Shown piece by piece: positions 34,865 to 44,309 of a DNA stretch of 64,000 nucleotides. The stretch's first letter is position 1, and each line of letters starts with the position of its first letter. The stretch is from positions 1,178,001 through 1,242,000 of the forward strand of contig OZ250162.1 of NCBI GenBank assembly GCA_965238025.1, in the 5' to 3' direction. The DNA is from Pelagihabitans sp965238025 (lineage in GTDB: Bacteria > Bacteroidota > Bacteroidia > Flavobacteriales > Flavobacteriaceae). Below the pieces are notes generated by a model. It made no database searches and had not been told where the DNA came from. It saw only the letters and a list, made by a program, of their open reading frames with translations. The position numbers and the translations under genes were made by a program.

Positions 34865-36175
34865 ATGGGGTGTAGCAGTTGTTCGACCGGCTCGGACGGA
34901 CAACCAGCTGGTTGCAAGAACAACGGTACTTGTGGTACGGATGGTTGTAATAAATTAACTGTTTTCGATTGGCTTTCCAATATGTCGTTACCCAGCGGGG
35001 AACGGCCCTTCAGTTGTGTTGAGGTACGTTTTAAGAACAGCCGAAAAGAGTTCTTCCGGAATACTGAAAATCTTTCCTTATCCATTGGCGACGTAGTTGC
35101 CACTCAAGCCAAATCAGGTCATGATATTGGCATGGTTACCCTTGTGGGCGAACTGGTGAAGGTGCAGATGAAACGCAAGAAGGTAGATTTTAAAGACGAA
35201 GAACTACCAAAAGTTTATCGAAAGGCCTCACAAATCGATATCGATAAATGGCAAAAATGCCGTGGCCGGGAAGAAGAAATTAAAAAGCGGGCCAGGGAGA
35301 TGGCCATCATCCTTAAACTTCAGATGAAAATTTCGGATGTCGAATTTCAAGGAGACGGATCGAAGGCAACGTTCTACTACACGGCCGAAGACCGGGTTGA
35401 TTTTAGACAGCTCATCAAAGACATGGCGAAGGCCTTTTCTATACGTATAGAAATGCGCCAAATAGGCTATCGTCAAGAAGCGCAACGCCTGGGGGGTATT
35501 GGTTCTTGTGGTCGGGAGTTGTGTTGCTCCACATGGTTGTCGGATTTTCGGTCGGTCAGTACCTCGGCTGCCCGGTACCAACAGCTTTCTTTGAATCCAC
35601 AAAAATTAGCAGGGCAATGTGGCAAATTAAAATGCTGTTTAAACTACGAGTTGGACACGTATTTAGAGGCATTGAAAGATTTCCCCTCTCAGGACACCAA
35701 ACTAATGACCGAAAAAGGTATTGCCTTTTGTCAAAAAACAGATATTTTCAAGGCAAAACTGTGGTTTTCGTACAAGGATGACCCCGCTAACTGGCATATA
35801 CTTTCTAAAGAACAGGTGCAGGAAATACTGGCCAAGAACAAGAATAAAGAGAAGGTGGCAAGTTTGGAGGAGTTCGCGGTTGAAAACTACGTTACAAATG
35901 AAAAAGTGGTTTTTGAGAACGTTGTGGGTCAAGACAGTCTTACCCGTTTTGATAGACCCAAACGTAGCCGGAATCGCAATAAAAAACGAAACAAGAATCA
36001 AAACCGAAAAAACAAACGCGGTACTACCCAAAGCAAAAATACTTCTGGAAATAAGGGAGAAGGCAACGGGAGTGAAAATAGTAATCGCCAAACAGGCAAT
36101 CGCAAACGACGTAACAATAGAAACCGTAACAACAACAAGAACAAGCAAAAACAACAGTCTAAAAATGCGCAATAG
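34865..36175 (+). CDS. ricT: PSP1-domain regulatory iron-sulfur subunit RicT-like
   Basis: A 436-residue PSP1-domain protein (YaaT/RicT family), which in Bacillus is part of the RicAFT complex that controls RNA processing and phosphotransfer. Seen: cysteine-rich N-terminus (GCSSCSTGSDGQPAGCKNNGTCGTDGC), the PSP1 core with EVRFKNSRKEFF and RQIGYRQEAQRLGGIGSCGRELCCSTWL, and a second CGKLKCCLNYE motif; the cysteines can hold an iron-sulfur cluster. The last 85 residues are basic and rich in Asn, Arg and Lys, probably RNA-binding. It overlaps gldH by 11 bp. Confidence 0.9.
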   Translation: MGCSSCSTGSDGQPAGCKNNGTCGTDGCNKLTVFDWLSNMSLPSGERPFSCVEVRFKNSRKEFFRNTENLSLSIGDVVATQAKSGHDIGMVTLVGELVKVQMKRKKVDFKDEELPKVYRKASQIDIDKWQKCRGREEEIKKRAREMAIILKLQMKISDVEFQGDGSKATFYYTAEDRVDFRQLIKDMAKAFSIRIEMRQIGYRQEAQRLGGIGSCGRELCCSTWLSDFRSVSTSAARYQQLSLNPQKLAGQCGKLKCCLNYELDTYLEALKDFPSQDTKLMTEKGIAFCQKTDIFKAKLWFSYKDDPANWHILSKEQVQEILAKNKNKEKVASLEEFAVENYVTNEKVVFENVVGQDSLTRFDRPKRSRNRNKKRNKNQNRKNKRGTTQSKNTSGNKGEGNGSENSNRQTGNRKRRNNRNRNNNKNKQKQQSKNAQ

Positions 36176-36650
36176 TCTTTTCATTCTATTCATATTTTTC
36201 ATGTTTGTTTCCTGTGACATGAGTCTTATAAAGTCGGAATTTAGAGCTACCGACAATGGGATTTGGAGCAGGGCCGATCAAATTGAATTCACCTTTTCTG
36301 AACTAGACAGCCTCACTCAATATAATATGTTCATCAACGTTAGAAATGATGACACGTTCCCATACAATAATCTATTTTTAATAACTGAGCTCGGCGCTCC
36401 GGATGGCAGTGTTGAAAAAGACACGCTGGAATATCAAATGGCGAATCCGGATGGTACTTGGTTGGGAAAAGGGTATGGAAGCCTTAAGGAAAACAAGTTG
36501 TGGTATAAAGAAAACATCGTTTTCCCGTCCGCTGGCGTATATACCTTGAAGGTGGAACATGCTATGCGAAAAAATGGAAGCGTTAACGGAGTGGAACAAC
36601 TGCAAGGGATTACCGATGTAGGTTTCGAAATTGTAAAAAGTAAAGAGTAG
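36165..36650 (+). CDS. gldH: Gliding motility lipoprotein GldH
   Basis: A 161-residue lipoprotein needed for gliding in Flavobacterium and linked to the T9SS machinery. Signal MRNSLFILFIFFMFVSC with lipobox VSC. The mature part is beta-rich (WSRADQIEFTFSELDSLTQYNMFINVRNDDTFPYNNLFLIT, then GSLKENKLWYKENIVFPSAGVYTLKVEHAMR), the family pattern. The frame is open far upstream through ricT in another reading frame, but the ATG at 36165 is clearly the start. It follows ricT with overlap and precedes the PBP1A gene by 3 bp, a gene order common in flavobacteria. Confidence 0.92.
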   Translation: MRNSLFILFIFFMFVSCDMSLIKSEFRATDNGIWSRADQIEFTFSELDSLTQYNMFINVRNDDTFPYNNLFLITELGAPDGSVEKDTLEYQMANPDGTWLGKGYGSLKENKLWYKENIVFPSAGVYTLKVEHAMRKNGSVNGVEQLQGITDVGFEIVKSKE

Positions 36651-36653
36651 GTA

Positions 36654-39002
36654 ATGGCAAAAAAAGTGGCAAAGAAAAAAGGTGCGACTGGCTTTTTTAA
36701 ATTTATAAAGTGGTTTTGGATTCTTTTCGCAGTAGGTATTTTATCTGTGGCGCTGGTATTTTTGTTGGCCTCTTGGGGTGCTTTTGGGGAGATGCCAACT
36801 TTCGAGCGTTTAGAAAACCCCCAGACCAACCTCGCTACTCAGATTATTTCTTCTGATGGAGCCACTCTCGGGAATTTTTATTTGGATGACAATAGAACTC
36901 CTATAGATTATGACGATTTACCCAAAAATTTGGTCGATGCCCTAATCGCGACTGAAGACGCCAGATATCACGACCATGCTGGGATAGATGCTTTTGGAAC
37001 GTTAAGGGCCGTGGCTTATTTGGGAAGTAGGGGTGGTGCGAGTACCATTTCACAACAATTGGCAAAACAACTGTTTACCGGAATTGCAGCAAGAGGATGG
37101 AAACGTTATACCCAGAAAATAAAGGAATGGGTCATTGCCACCCGTTTGGAAAGGGCCTATACCAAAGAGGAAATCATTGCCATGTATTTTAATATTTATG
37201 ATTTTGGTAATAATGCCGATGGTATTCGGTCGGCCTCAAAAATCTATTTTGGGAAAGAACCAAACCAACTAAAGTTAGAGGAGGCGGCCATGTTGGTGGG
37301 GATGTTCAAAAACTCCTCGCTCTATAATCCATTGCCACACCGAAATCCAGTTGGAACTAAAAACCGAAGAAATGTAGTACTGGCCCAGATGGGCAAATAT
37401 GAATACATTTCCGAAACAAAAAAGGACTCCTTACAAGCACTTGAACTCAATCTCAACTACAATCCCCAATCGCACAGGGATGGTTTAGCAACCTACTTTA
37501 GAATGTACGTACAGGGTTTTATGAATAAATGGATTGAAAAAAACCCTAAACCGGCCCTAAAGGGGGAACGTGATAAATGGAATATCTATTTAGACGGTTT
37601 AAAGATTTATACCACCATAGATTCGAGGATGCAAAGGAATGCCGAAGAGGCGGTTTCCGAGCATATGAAAAATCTACAAGCGGAGTTCTTTCACCAAAAT
37701 ACACCTGAACGAAACAAAACAACGCCCTTTCTGGATCTTGAAAAAGAGCAAATTAATAGGATAATAGAACGGGCCATGAAAAATTCCGATCGGTGGCGTC
37801 AAATGAAAAAAGAAGGAAAATCTGAAAAGATGATTAGGGCCTCTTTTAACAAAAAGAGGGAAATGACCGTTTTCGACTGGAATAGCGAAATACAGGAAAA
37901 GGATACTGTAATGACCCCAAGAGATTCCATTTTTTATTACAAAACCTTTCTTAGGAGCGCTATGATGAGCATGGAGCCGCAAACTGGCCATGTAAAAGCA
38001 TGGGTGGGAGGCATCAACTATAAGCATTTTCAATACGACAATGTTTATCAAGGAGCCCGCCAGGCTGGTTCAACCTTTAAACCCTTTGTATATGCCGCTG
38101 CTATTGATCAACTACGACTTTCCCCCTGCGATTCCTTACCAGACACCCAATATTGTATCGAGGCGGAAAAACATGGCAATCCTGAGTCATGGTGTCCAAA
38201 AAATTCCAACGGAAAATATTCCGGAAACTATTATACTTTAAAGAGGGGGTTGGCGAATTCCATTAATACGGTAACGGCGCAGCTTATTGATAGGGTAGGG
38301 CCAAAATCTGTTGTTTCAATTGTCAGGGATATGGGTCTTACGAATAAGATTCCACCTGTGCCCTCAATTGCGTTGGGCACGCCCGATGCCAATGTTTATG
38401 AAATGGTAGGAGCTTACGGCACTTTTGCGAATCAAGGGGTATATGTAAAACCCGTAATGATTACCAGAGTTGAAGATAAAAATGGCACTGTGCTCTACGA
38501 ATACGTTCCTGAGACCAAAGATGTGCTGAGTAAAGAAGTTGCCTATGCCATGGTAGATCTTATGAAAGGCGTAACCGAAGGAGGATCAGGTACGAGGTTA
38601 AAACACAGCTATCAAAAGAATACCACCGTTTATAAAGAGATCATTACAGGATATCCTTATGAGCTTACCAATCCTATAGCCGGTAAAACAGGCACCACTC
38701 AAAATCAAAGTGATGGCTGGTTTATGGGCATGGTGCCGAATCTGGTGACAGGTGTCTGGGTTGGGGGCGAAGAAAGAGCCACACATTTCGATAACATCGC
38801 CTATGGGCAAGGGGCGGCAATGGCTCTTCCTATATGGGGGTTATATATGAAGAAGAATTATGCCAATAAGGAGTTAGGAGTTTCAGACAAGAATTTTGCG
38901 CGACCCAGCGGGATGTCCATTAACTTAGATTGTACCAAAATCCAGGAAGAGTTACAAAAAGAAATGGATACCGAAGACGACATTGAAGATTTGGGCATTT
39001 AG
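36654..39002 (+). CDS. Bifunctional penicillin-binding protein 1A
   Basis: Class A PBP that polymerises and cross-links peptidoglycan, 782 residues. One N-terminal membrane helix (about 18-42). GT51 transglycosylase domain with ATEDARYHDHAGID and ASTISQQLAKQL (about 95-270). Transpeptidase domain with the SxxK motif in GSTFKP (Ser nucleophile), SxN in NSINTV and KTG in GKTGTTQNQSDGW. All catalytic motifs are intact. The third gene of the ricT-gldH series. Confidence 0.95.
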   Translation: MAKKVAKKKGATGFFKFIKWFWILFAVGILSVALVFLLASWGAFGEMPTFERLENPQTNLATQIISSDGATLGNFYLDDNRTPIDYDDLPKNLVDALIATEDARYHDHAGIDAFGTLRAVAYLGSRGGASTISQQLAKQLFTGIAARGWKRYTQKIKEWVIATRLERAYTKEEIIAMYFNIYDFGNNADGIRSASKIYFGKEPNQLKLEEAAMLVGMFKNSSLYNPLPHRNPVGTKNRRNVVLAQMGKYEYISETKKDSLQALELNLNYNPQSHRDGLATYFRMYVQGFMNKWIEKNPKPALKGERDKWNIYLDGLKIYTTIDSRMQRNAEEAVSEHMKNLQAEFFHQNTPERNKTTPFLDLEKEQINRIIERAMKNSDRWRQMKKEGKSEKMIRASFNKKREMTVFDWNSEIQEKDTVMTPRDSIFYYKTFLRSAMMSMEPQTGHVKAWVGGINYKHFQYDNVYQGARQAGSTFKPFVYAAAIDQLRLSPCDSLPDTQYCIEAEKHGNPESWCPKNSNGKYSGNYYTLKRGLANSINTVTAQLIDRVGPKSVVSIVRDMGLTNKIPPVPSIALGTPDANVYEMVGAYGTFANQGVYVKPVMITRVEDKNGTVLYEYVPETKDVLSKEVAYAMVDLMKGVTEGGSGTRLKHSYQKNTTVYKEIITGYPYELTNPIAGKTGTTQNQSDGWFMGMVPNLVTGVWVGGEERATHFDNIAYGQGAAMALPIWGLYMKKNYANKELGVSDKNFARPSGMSINLDCTKIQEELQKEMDTEDDIEDLGI

Positions 39003-39045
39003 CGTCTTTCCGTCACCTATACTCAAAATAACTGACACCATTCCA

Positions 39046-39130
39046 TTTATCGATGATTTCGACCTTTTGTAGCAACTGCTAAGGTCGCTCACTAAGACGT
39101 TTTAGATGTTATTCATCGAAGAAATTGACC
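39046..39130. promoter_or_regulatory. Two copies of a TTYATCGAWGA-type motif
   Basis: The 488-bp gap 39003-39490 holds TTTATCGATGATTTCGACC (39046-39064) and TTCATCGAAGAAATTGACC (39112-39130), which agree at 15 of 19 positions. Similar sequence occurs at 44052-44070 and 61172-61190. They could be binding sites for one regulator. Downstream is the small ORF at 39262. Confidence 0.4.
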
Positions 39131-39261
39131 ATTCGTATATATCACAACACCTCAGCGCTGTTTCACAACAATAATTAGGATTAAAATGCCGTTTGAAAGT
39201 ACATTTATCTTGTATTAGAAACCCAAGTCTAATACGAAACTTAACCTAAAAAAAGACCCAA

Positions 39262-39357
39262 ATGAATCATGCATCAGCCCACAGAAAAATTCAAGTTTAT
39301 AAAAGTGATTATATAAGCGGATTTACAAGGCTATTGAGAAAACTATTTATGTTATAA
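39262..39357 (+). CDS. Possible 31-residue basic small protein
   Basis: A short frame starting MNHASAHRKIQVYKSDYI and ending GFTRLLRKLFML, basic and partly amphipathic. No other gene lies in the 488-bp gap. A good intrinsic terminator begins 21 bp after its stop codon and a pair of regulatory-like motifs lies upstream, so an independent short transcript is likely. Whether the protein is made is unknown; the transcript could equally be a small RNA. Not recognised as a named family. Confidence 0.45.
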   Translation: MNHASAHRKIQVYKSDYISGFTRLLRKLFML

Positions 39358-39377
39358 GTCTTACCAAAAGATTTATT

Positions 39378-39409
39378 AAAAAAGCGGCTTCCCCAAGGCC
39401 GCTTTTTTT
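39378..39409 (+). terminator. Terminator after the small ORF
   Basis: AAAAAAGCGGC (39378-39388) pairs with GCCGCTTTTTT (39398-39408), with a loop rich in C, then a T-run. Typical intrinsic terminator with an A-tract on the 5' side, so it may work in both directions. Confidence 0.85.
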
Positions 39410-39490
39410 AATTCAGCTACTTTTTTCATTTCACCGAAGGGCGGAATCTTTTACTTGGTTATCTTTAATGGCAATAAAAGTTAAGGTTCC

Positions 39491-40000
39491 ATGAAAATTC
39501 GAAAATGCACTTTTGAAGATTTAGAAGTTCTTCTTGAGATTTCACTTAAAACATTCATAGATGCATTTGAAAAGGATAACGACCCTATAGATTTTGAGGA
39601 ATATATAACTGCTGCTTTTTCAAAAAGTACCCTAACCGAACAGCTCAACGACCCGAACTCGGCTTTTTACTTTTTATATTTAGATGAAGAACTTGCAGGA
39701 TACTTTAAACTAAATGAACATGATGCGCAAAATGAATTACAGTCCGATGATACCATGGAGTTGGAGCGTATTTATGTTTTGAAAGAGTTTCAAGGCCAAC
39801 GATTCGGTGCTTTTATGCTTGAGGAAGCGATTCGCATTACCGGCAATAAAAACAAGAAACAATTGTGGTTAGGTGTTTGGGAAGAGAACGCCAACGCCAT
39901 CCGATTTTACAAAAAGCACGGCTTCACTAAATTCGGCACCCACCCCTATTATGTAGGCCAGGATAAACAGACCGATTGGCTGATGCGGATTGAGTTGTAG
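39491..40000 (+). CDS. GNAT family N-acetyltransferase
   Basis: A 169-residue GNAT acetyltransferase using acetyl-CoA. The acetyl-CoA binding motif is ELERIYVLKEFQGQRFGAFMLEEAIRI (motif A, with Q-x-x-R/F-G), followed by KKQLWLGVWEENANAIRFYKKHGFTKFGTH, typical of the RimI-like class. Substrate unknown; the layout is that of diamine or small-molecule acetyltransferases. It is convergent with the large dehydrogenase gene across a shared terminator. Confidence 0.9.
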   Translation: MKIRKCTFEDLEVLLEISLKTFIDAFEKDNDPIDFEEYITAAFSKSTLTEQLNDPNSAFYFLYLDEELAGYFKLNEHDAQNELQSDDTMELERIYVLKEFQGQRFGAFMLEEAIRITGNKNKKQLWLGVWEENANAIRFYKKHGFTKFGTHPYYVGQDKQTDWLMRIEL

Positions 40001-40004
40001 ATAA

Positions 40005-40034
40005 AAAGGTCCTTTCAATTTTGAAAGGACCTTT
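40005..40034. terminator. Bidirectional terminator between convergent genes
   Basis: A 14-bp perfect stem, AAAGGTCCTTTCAA (40005-40018) with TTGAAAGGACCTTT (40021-40034), loop TT. The A-tract and T-tract at the ends suit termination from both sides. Confidence 0.8.
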
Positions 40035-40053
40035 ACAGATTTTAAAGAAGATC

Positions 40054-43000
40054 TTACTCTTTAATAATTTTCACATACTTGCTTTCCCCTCTATTATTAG
40101 TAAGGTTTAAAAGATACAGCCCATTTTCCAAACCATTGATAGTAATGGGTAAAACGTTTTGGTCTTTTTCGATAGCTCCTTTTTTTACCAAGACCCCATT
40201 AAGGTTCAACAAGTTATATGAGGTATAATCCGTTTCTGGAGGTAAGGTAACGGTTACTTCATCAGTTCCAGGATTGGGAAATACTTTGATTATTTCCATT
40301 ATTTCGTTCTCAGAAATAATTAGAGGTTCTAAGGTGGCCTTCAATGACGTTCCTGACACTTTCGACACTCGAAAATTCCTAAAAAAGGCTGTCCCCGAAC
40401 TATTGCTTCTTCCATAGTTAGGGAATAGCCAAATATCCAAGGTGGTTACCCCGGAAGGGACGATGATGGTGCGACTATGAGTACTCCAGGAAGACCCGAA
40501 AGTATTGAAAAGTAAATTATCGTTTGGGGTATTATTGCGATTCAACTCAATACGGGCGTTTCCGCTTCCGTTTTTCCCATCTATACTAATATTGAGACGA
40601 TCTCCCGCTCGAATACCTTGAGCAGCAAGATTAATAGGGATTAGGTAGCGCGCCCATGGTTGTCCTGCAGGGCTTGAAAGCTCCATTTCGCATGTAGAAC
40701 CGTTGTTGTTCCCTCGGACAGTAATACTTCCCGCCGCGTTTCTTTGGGTCAGCGGCATTGCCGTATTCTCGTTTGCAATATCGTCACCGCAGTCTGGAGG
40801 AGTAGTTCCCCCAACAACCGATACGTTTAGATTATCGAAGTAGGAGCTGCTCGATCCGTAATTCCCGAAATTGGAAAAGAGCCAAATGTCTAACGTACTT
40901 ACCCCAGATGGTACCGTTATTTCCCCACCCTGCCTAGACCACGAACCATTGAAGCTTCTGGTCATCAAGCTTGTATTTGGGGTATTGTTGCGCGCTATCT
41001 GAAATTTCGTGCTGCCGCTTCCACTTCTCCCATCAATGCTTATATTGAGGCGATCTCCTGCTCGAATACCTTCGGCGGCAAGATTAATGGGGATAATATA
41101 CCTTGCCCAGGGTTGTCCAGCAGGGCTTGACAGCTCCATCGCACATGGTGAACCATTGGTCTGTGACACACTCTCCCTTACAGTAATGGTTCCTGCTGTG
41201 GTTCTATTGTTCAATGGCATTGTGGTATTCTCATTTGCAATATCGTCCGTACAGTCAGTAGTTGTTCCCCCAACCACCGATACGTTTAGATTATCGAAGT
41301 AGGAATTGCCAGAACCGTAATTCCCGAAATTGGAAAAGAGCCAAATGTCGAGCGTACTTACCCCAGATGGTACTGTTATTTCCCCACTTTGAGTAGACCA
41401 TGAACCATTAAAGCTCCTGGTCATCAAGCTTGTATTTGGGGTATTGTTGCGTGCTATCTGAAATTTTGTGCTGCCGCTTCCACTTCTCCCATCAATGCTA
41501 ATATTGAGACGATCTCCTGCTTGAATACCTTCGGCGGCAAGGTTAATGGGGATGACATATCTTGCCCATGGCTGACCTGATGGGCTCGAGAGCTCCATCG
41601 CACATGACGAACCATTTGCCTGTGTTGAGGTACCGTTAATGGCAATATTACCGGAGGATAATCTATTATTTAGAGGCATTGAAGTGTTTTCATTGGCAAT
41701 ATCGTCCGGACAAGTTGGCCCGGAGTTCGAAGGACAAACAATAGTACCAGTAGACCATAATGCAAAGTAACTCCCTATATCAGTAAATTCCCCACCAATA
41801 CAAAGTCTTCCATCAGAATAGGCCAAATCGTTGACAGGATAGTCGGTCCCAACATTAGTTCCGGGTCCTAGGGCCTGGAATGTATTTGTGGAAGGAGTCC
41901 ATCGCGCAAGTCCGTTCATGATTAAATTGGTACTGCCATTATTGGAGACGGTGCCAAAAGTACCCCCTAAATAGAGGTAAGTACCGTCCCAGGTTAGGGC
42001 CCTAACCTCTCCGCCGGCAACATTATTTGAAAGTTCATGATGTGTACCATTGGCAAGAAGATAGCGCCCCACATAATTTTGGCCACCAACATAGAGATAT
42101 CCATTAAATTCTTCTATTTCCTTTATAAACAAGGAACTACTTCCCGGAAAGGGATTCCATCTGCTCCCGTCAAATCGGGCAAGCCTATTTGCCCCAACAT
42201 TTCCTATGGCCGTGAAATTCCCCCCAATAAAAATATTTCCGTTCGATGCCACTTCTATGGCTCGCAATTCGTTGTTTGGGAAGGTGTTCATATTATCCCA
42301 ATAACTACCATTATACCGTGCAAATTTAGAAATAGAGACCCCAGAAACACTTGTGCTGGCCCCTACGAAATAGACGGTTCCGCTGGGGGAACTATCGATC
42401 TCATAGACCACCCCAGTTGAGTTATGATTGATAATTAAACCGTTTGATAACTGCGCTAAATTTCTTGTGGGAATACTATTAATACTGCTAAAGTTTCCGC
42501 CAATCCAAATATCACCATTCGCAGTCGCATGAATATCCTCTACTTCTCCTGATACATAGTAAGAAGCAGTAAATCCGGTGTTTTTGTTAAATGCCACGAT
42601 TTTTGAAACGGCTACGCCCGCTGCATCGGTAAAGTTACCTCCCAACCATAGGGTCCCGTTAACCTCTTCCATAACATTTACACGACCATTCAGGTCGATA
42701 TCGCATTGGTCAAAGTTACCAATGCCATTTACCGCGACCGGTTGATTAGACTGTTCTCCTGTAATCTTGAATATGGCACCCGAATCATCTTCAAAATTGT
42801 ATGCGTTGGGAGAGTTTGGATCAGTATCATAATTTTGACCATACCGCAAAAAATAAAGTTGCGTTCCACTTTCATTACGCCCAAAAGATACAATGGCCGC
42901 ATCGTCAGGGGAAGTGGTAAATAGTTTGGCTTGTGATAAATTTTCTGTATTGGTCGCTACGGAAGGGTTGGTACTATCAGGCCCAGCATTCGCATTAATA

Positions 43001-44004
43001 GCCCAGATATCACCACTAATATAATCTGCAAAAACGTATTTTCCCCGTATCTCAGGGTTGGTGAGGGGTCCGTTATACACATAACCACCTGTCAAGGAGG
43101 TTGCCGATTTGGAAAAATAAGGTGGACGTAATGTTCCCCCGGATAAGGTAACCGAAGGATCTTGATAAGTCCCTTCCCATCTGCCCCAACCATAATTACT
43201 TCCCGAATAGGAAGGTGAAACCCGATTGATTTCATCCTGCTGTCCGGCCCCTACATCACCTATCCATAAGTTACTCCCATGAAAACTAAATTTCCAAGGA
43301 TTTCTTAATCCGAATATCCAGATTTTTCTGGTATCGGCGTCTCCAGAAGAAGCAAACGGATTGCTAGAGGGGATATAAAACGTACCGTTTGTATTGATGC
43401 CTATTCTAAGGATACTTCCGAAAATATGGGATAAATCCTGGGCACGCTGATTCCCGCTTCCTGTAGAATCTCCTCCATCTCCGACGCCCATATACAAGTA
43501 TCCATCAGGGCCAAATTCAATATGTCCACCGTTATGTGTATGGTGGGTGGTTGGTTTTGTAGCGGTAAAGACTACCCTTCTAGAATTTACGGTAGCCGAC
43601 GGGTTTCCTTCATATAAGGTAAGTTGGGCAAGATTTACCTTATATGGCGGATTACCGTCAATATAGTAGATATAAAATAGTTTATTGTTCCTGAAATCGG
43701 GATGCAAAGCCATGCCTAATAGTCCAATTTCTGTTCCGTCCCTTCCCGAGGTCACTACGCCGGAAAGATCGGCCACCAAGGATTTAATACCTGTAGCTTC
43801 CTGAATCTGATATATATAGCCCGGTTTTTCTGAAATAAATAACCTATTTGAGCCATCATTACTTGGCACTATCTCCAAGGGAGTGTCAAAAGTTAAGTTG
43901 GGATACGCATTGGTATAACCAAGTTGCTGTCCATTTAAATTAAAAGTAAGGGATAAGAGAAAAACAATAGTGTACAGAGTAGGCTGAAAATAATTTTTTT
44001 TCAT
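40054..44004 (-). CDS. Secreted PQQ-type sugar dehydrogenase-like protein with three C-terminal repeats and T9SS sorting domain
   Basis: A 1316-residue exported protein. Signal peptide (about 1-25). Residues about 30-415 are a six-bladed soluble glucose/sorbosone dehydrogenase domain (LVADLSGVVTSGRDGTEIGLLGMALHPDF, THHTHNGGHIEFGPDGYLYMGVGDGGD, IFGLRNPWKFSF). Residues 425-760 carry repeated W-LGGNFT/IGGNF units, a second propeller-like part. Three near-identical modules of about 153 residues start at 767, 920 and 1074 (DDIANENTxMPL ... DIWLFSNFG), likely carbohydrate-binding jelly rolls. The end (about 1240-1316, VFPNPGTDEVTV, LNLTNNRGESKYVKIIKE) is a type A T9SS sorting domain. Probably secreted by the system that SprE and GldH serve. 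Confidence 0.9.
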   Translation of the reverse strand: MKKNYFQPTLYTIVFLLSLTFNLNGQQLGYTNAYPNLTFDTPLEIVPSNDGSNRLFISEKPGYIYQIQEATGIKSLVADLSGVVTSGRDGTEIGLLGMALHPDFRNNKLFYIYYIDGNPPYKVNLAQLTLYEGNPSATVNSRRVVFTATKPTTHHTHNGGHIEFGPDGYLYMGVGDGGDSTGSGNQRAQDLSHIFGSILRIGINTNGTFYIPSSNPFASSGDADTRKIWIFGLRNPWKFSFHGSNLWIGDVGAGQQDEINRVSPSYSGSNYGWGRWEGTYQDPSVTLSGGTLRPPYFSKSATSLTGGYVYNGPLTNPEIRGKYVFADYISGDIWAINANAGPDSTNPSVATNTENLSQAKLFTTSPDDAAIVSFGRNESGTQLYFLRYGQNYDTDPNSPNAYNFEDDSGAIFKITGEQSNQPVAVNGIGNFDQCDIDLNGRVNVMEEVNGTLWLGGNFTDAAGVAVSKIVAFNKNTGFTASYYVSGEVEDIHATANGDIWIGGNFSSINSIPTRNLAQLSNGLIINHNSTGVVYEIDSSPSGTVYFVGASTSVSGVSISKFARYNGSYWDNMNTFPNNELRAIEVASNGNIFIGGNFTAIGNVGANRLARFDGSRWNPFPGSSSLFIKEIEEFNGYLYVGGQNYVGRYLLANGTHHELSNNVAGGEVRALTWDGTYLYLGGTFGTVSNNGSTNLIMNGLARWTPSTNTFQALGPGTNVGTDYPVNDLAYSDGRLCIGGEFTDIGSYFALWSTGTIVCPSNSGPTCPDDIANENTSMPLNNRLSSGNIAINGTSTQANGSSCAMELSSPSGQPWARYVIPINLAAEGIQAGDRLNISIDGRSGSGSTKFQIARNNTPNTSLMTRSFNGSWSTQSGEITVPSGVSTLDIWLFSNFGNYGSGNSYFDNLNVSVVGGTTTDCTDDIANENTTMPLNNRTTAGTITVRESVSQTNGSPCAMELSSPAGQPWARYIIPINLAAEGIRAGDRLNISIDGRSGSGSTKFQIARNNTPNTSLMTRSFNGSWSRQGGEITVPSGVSTLDIWLFSNFGNYGSSSSYFDNLNVSVVGGTTPPDCGDDIANENTAMPLTQRNAAGSITVRGNNNGSTCEMELSSPAGQPWARYLIPINLAAQGIRAGDRLNISIDGKNGSGNARIELNRNNTPNDNLLFNTFGSSWSTHSRTIIVPSGVTTLDIWLFPNYGRSNSSGTAFFRNFRVSKVSGTSLKATLEPLIISENEIMEIIKVFPNPGTDEVTVTLPPETDYTSYNLLNLNGVLVKKGAIEKDQNVLPITINGLENGLYLLNLTNNRGESKYVKIIKE
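40346..41706 (-). repeat. Three tandem coding repeats of about 460 bp
   Basis: Units begin at 41706, 41247 and 40785 (minus strand), about 459-462 bp apart. Units 1 and 2 are nearly identical in protein and clearly alike in DNA; unit 3 is more diverged. This points to recent duplication of the module. Confidence 0.9.
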
Positions 44005-44309
44005 TTTGCGGGGGTTTTCAAAATTATGTGATATAACGTTCTAAGACGTAGTTCATCGATGTAAAACCGTACTTAAACGTATTGAGTATGTACGTAAAAA
44101 AGGGCTAAAAAAGATGACCAGTCGTGCAAAGTAGTTAAAATCAGTACTTTAACATGGCAAAAATGATGTTTTTCGATGAAATGCACGATTAGACCAAAAT
44201 TTTTGGAAAAGAGTTACTTGTTTTCCATAAAAGCGAAAGGATAAAACGAACCTGAAAGTTCCCTTTGAAGGGACAAATTTTGAAGAGGAAATACATAGAA
44301 AGCTTTTGA
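44005..44309. other. Intergenic region upstream of the dehydrogenase gene
   Basis: 305 bp with no gene. It carries TTCATCGATGTAAAACCGT at 44052-44070 and TTTCGATGAAATGCACG near 44171, relatives of the motif at 39046-39130. It is the 5' region of the secreted dehydrogenase gene on the minus strand, so these may be its regulatory sites. Confidence 0.4.

Noticed and set aside
35721..36164. Upstream extension of the gldH frame to a 309-residue protein
   Set aside because: The extra part is ricT read in another frame. The lipoprotein signal after the ATG at 36165 marks the true start.
37674..38051. 125-codon minus-strand frame over the PBP1A gene
   Set aside because: Antisense to the PBP1A transpeptidase region and without motif.
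40346..41706. Repeat block in the large dehydrogenase gene as a mobile element
   Set aside because: The three copies are in frame coding modules with no transposase or terminal repeats; they are gene-internal duplications.
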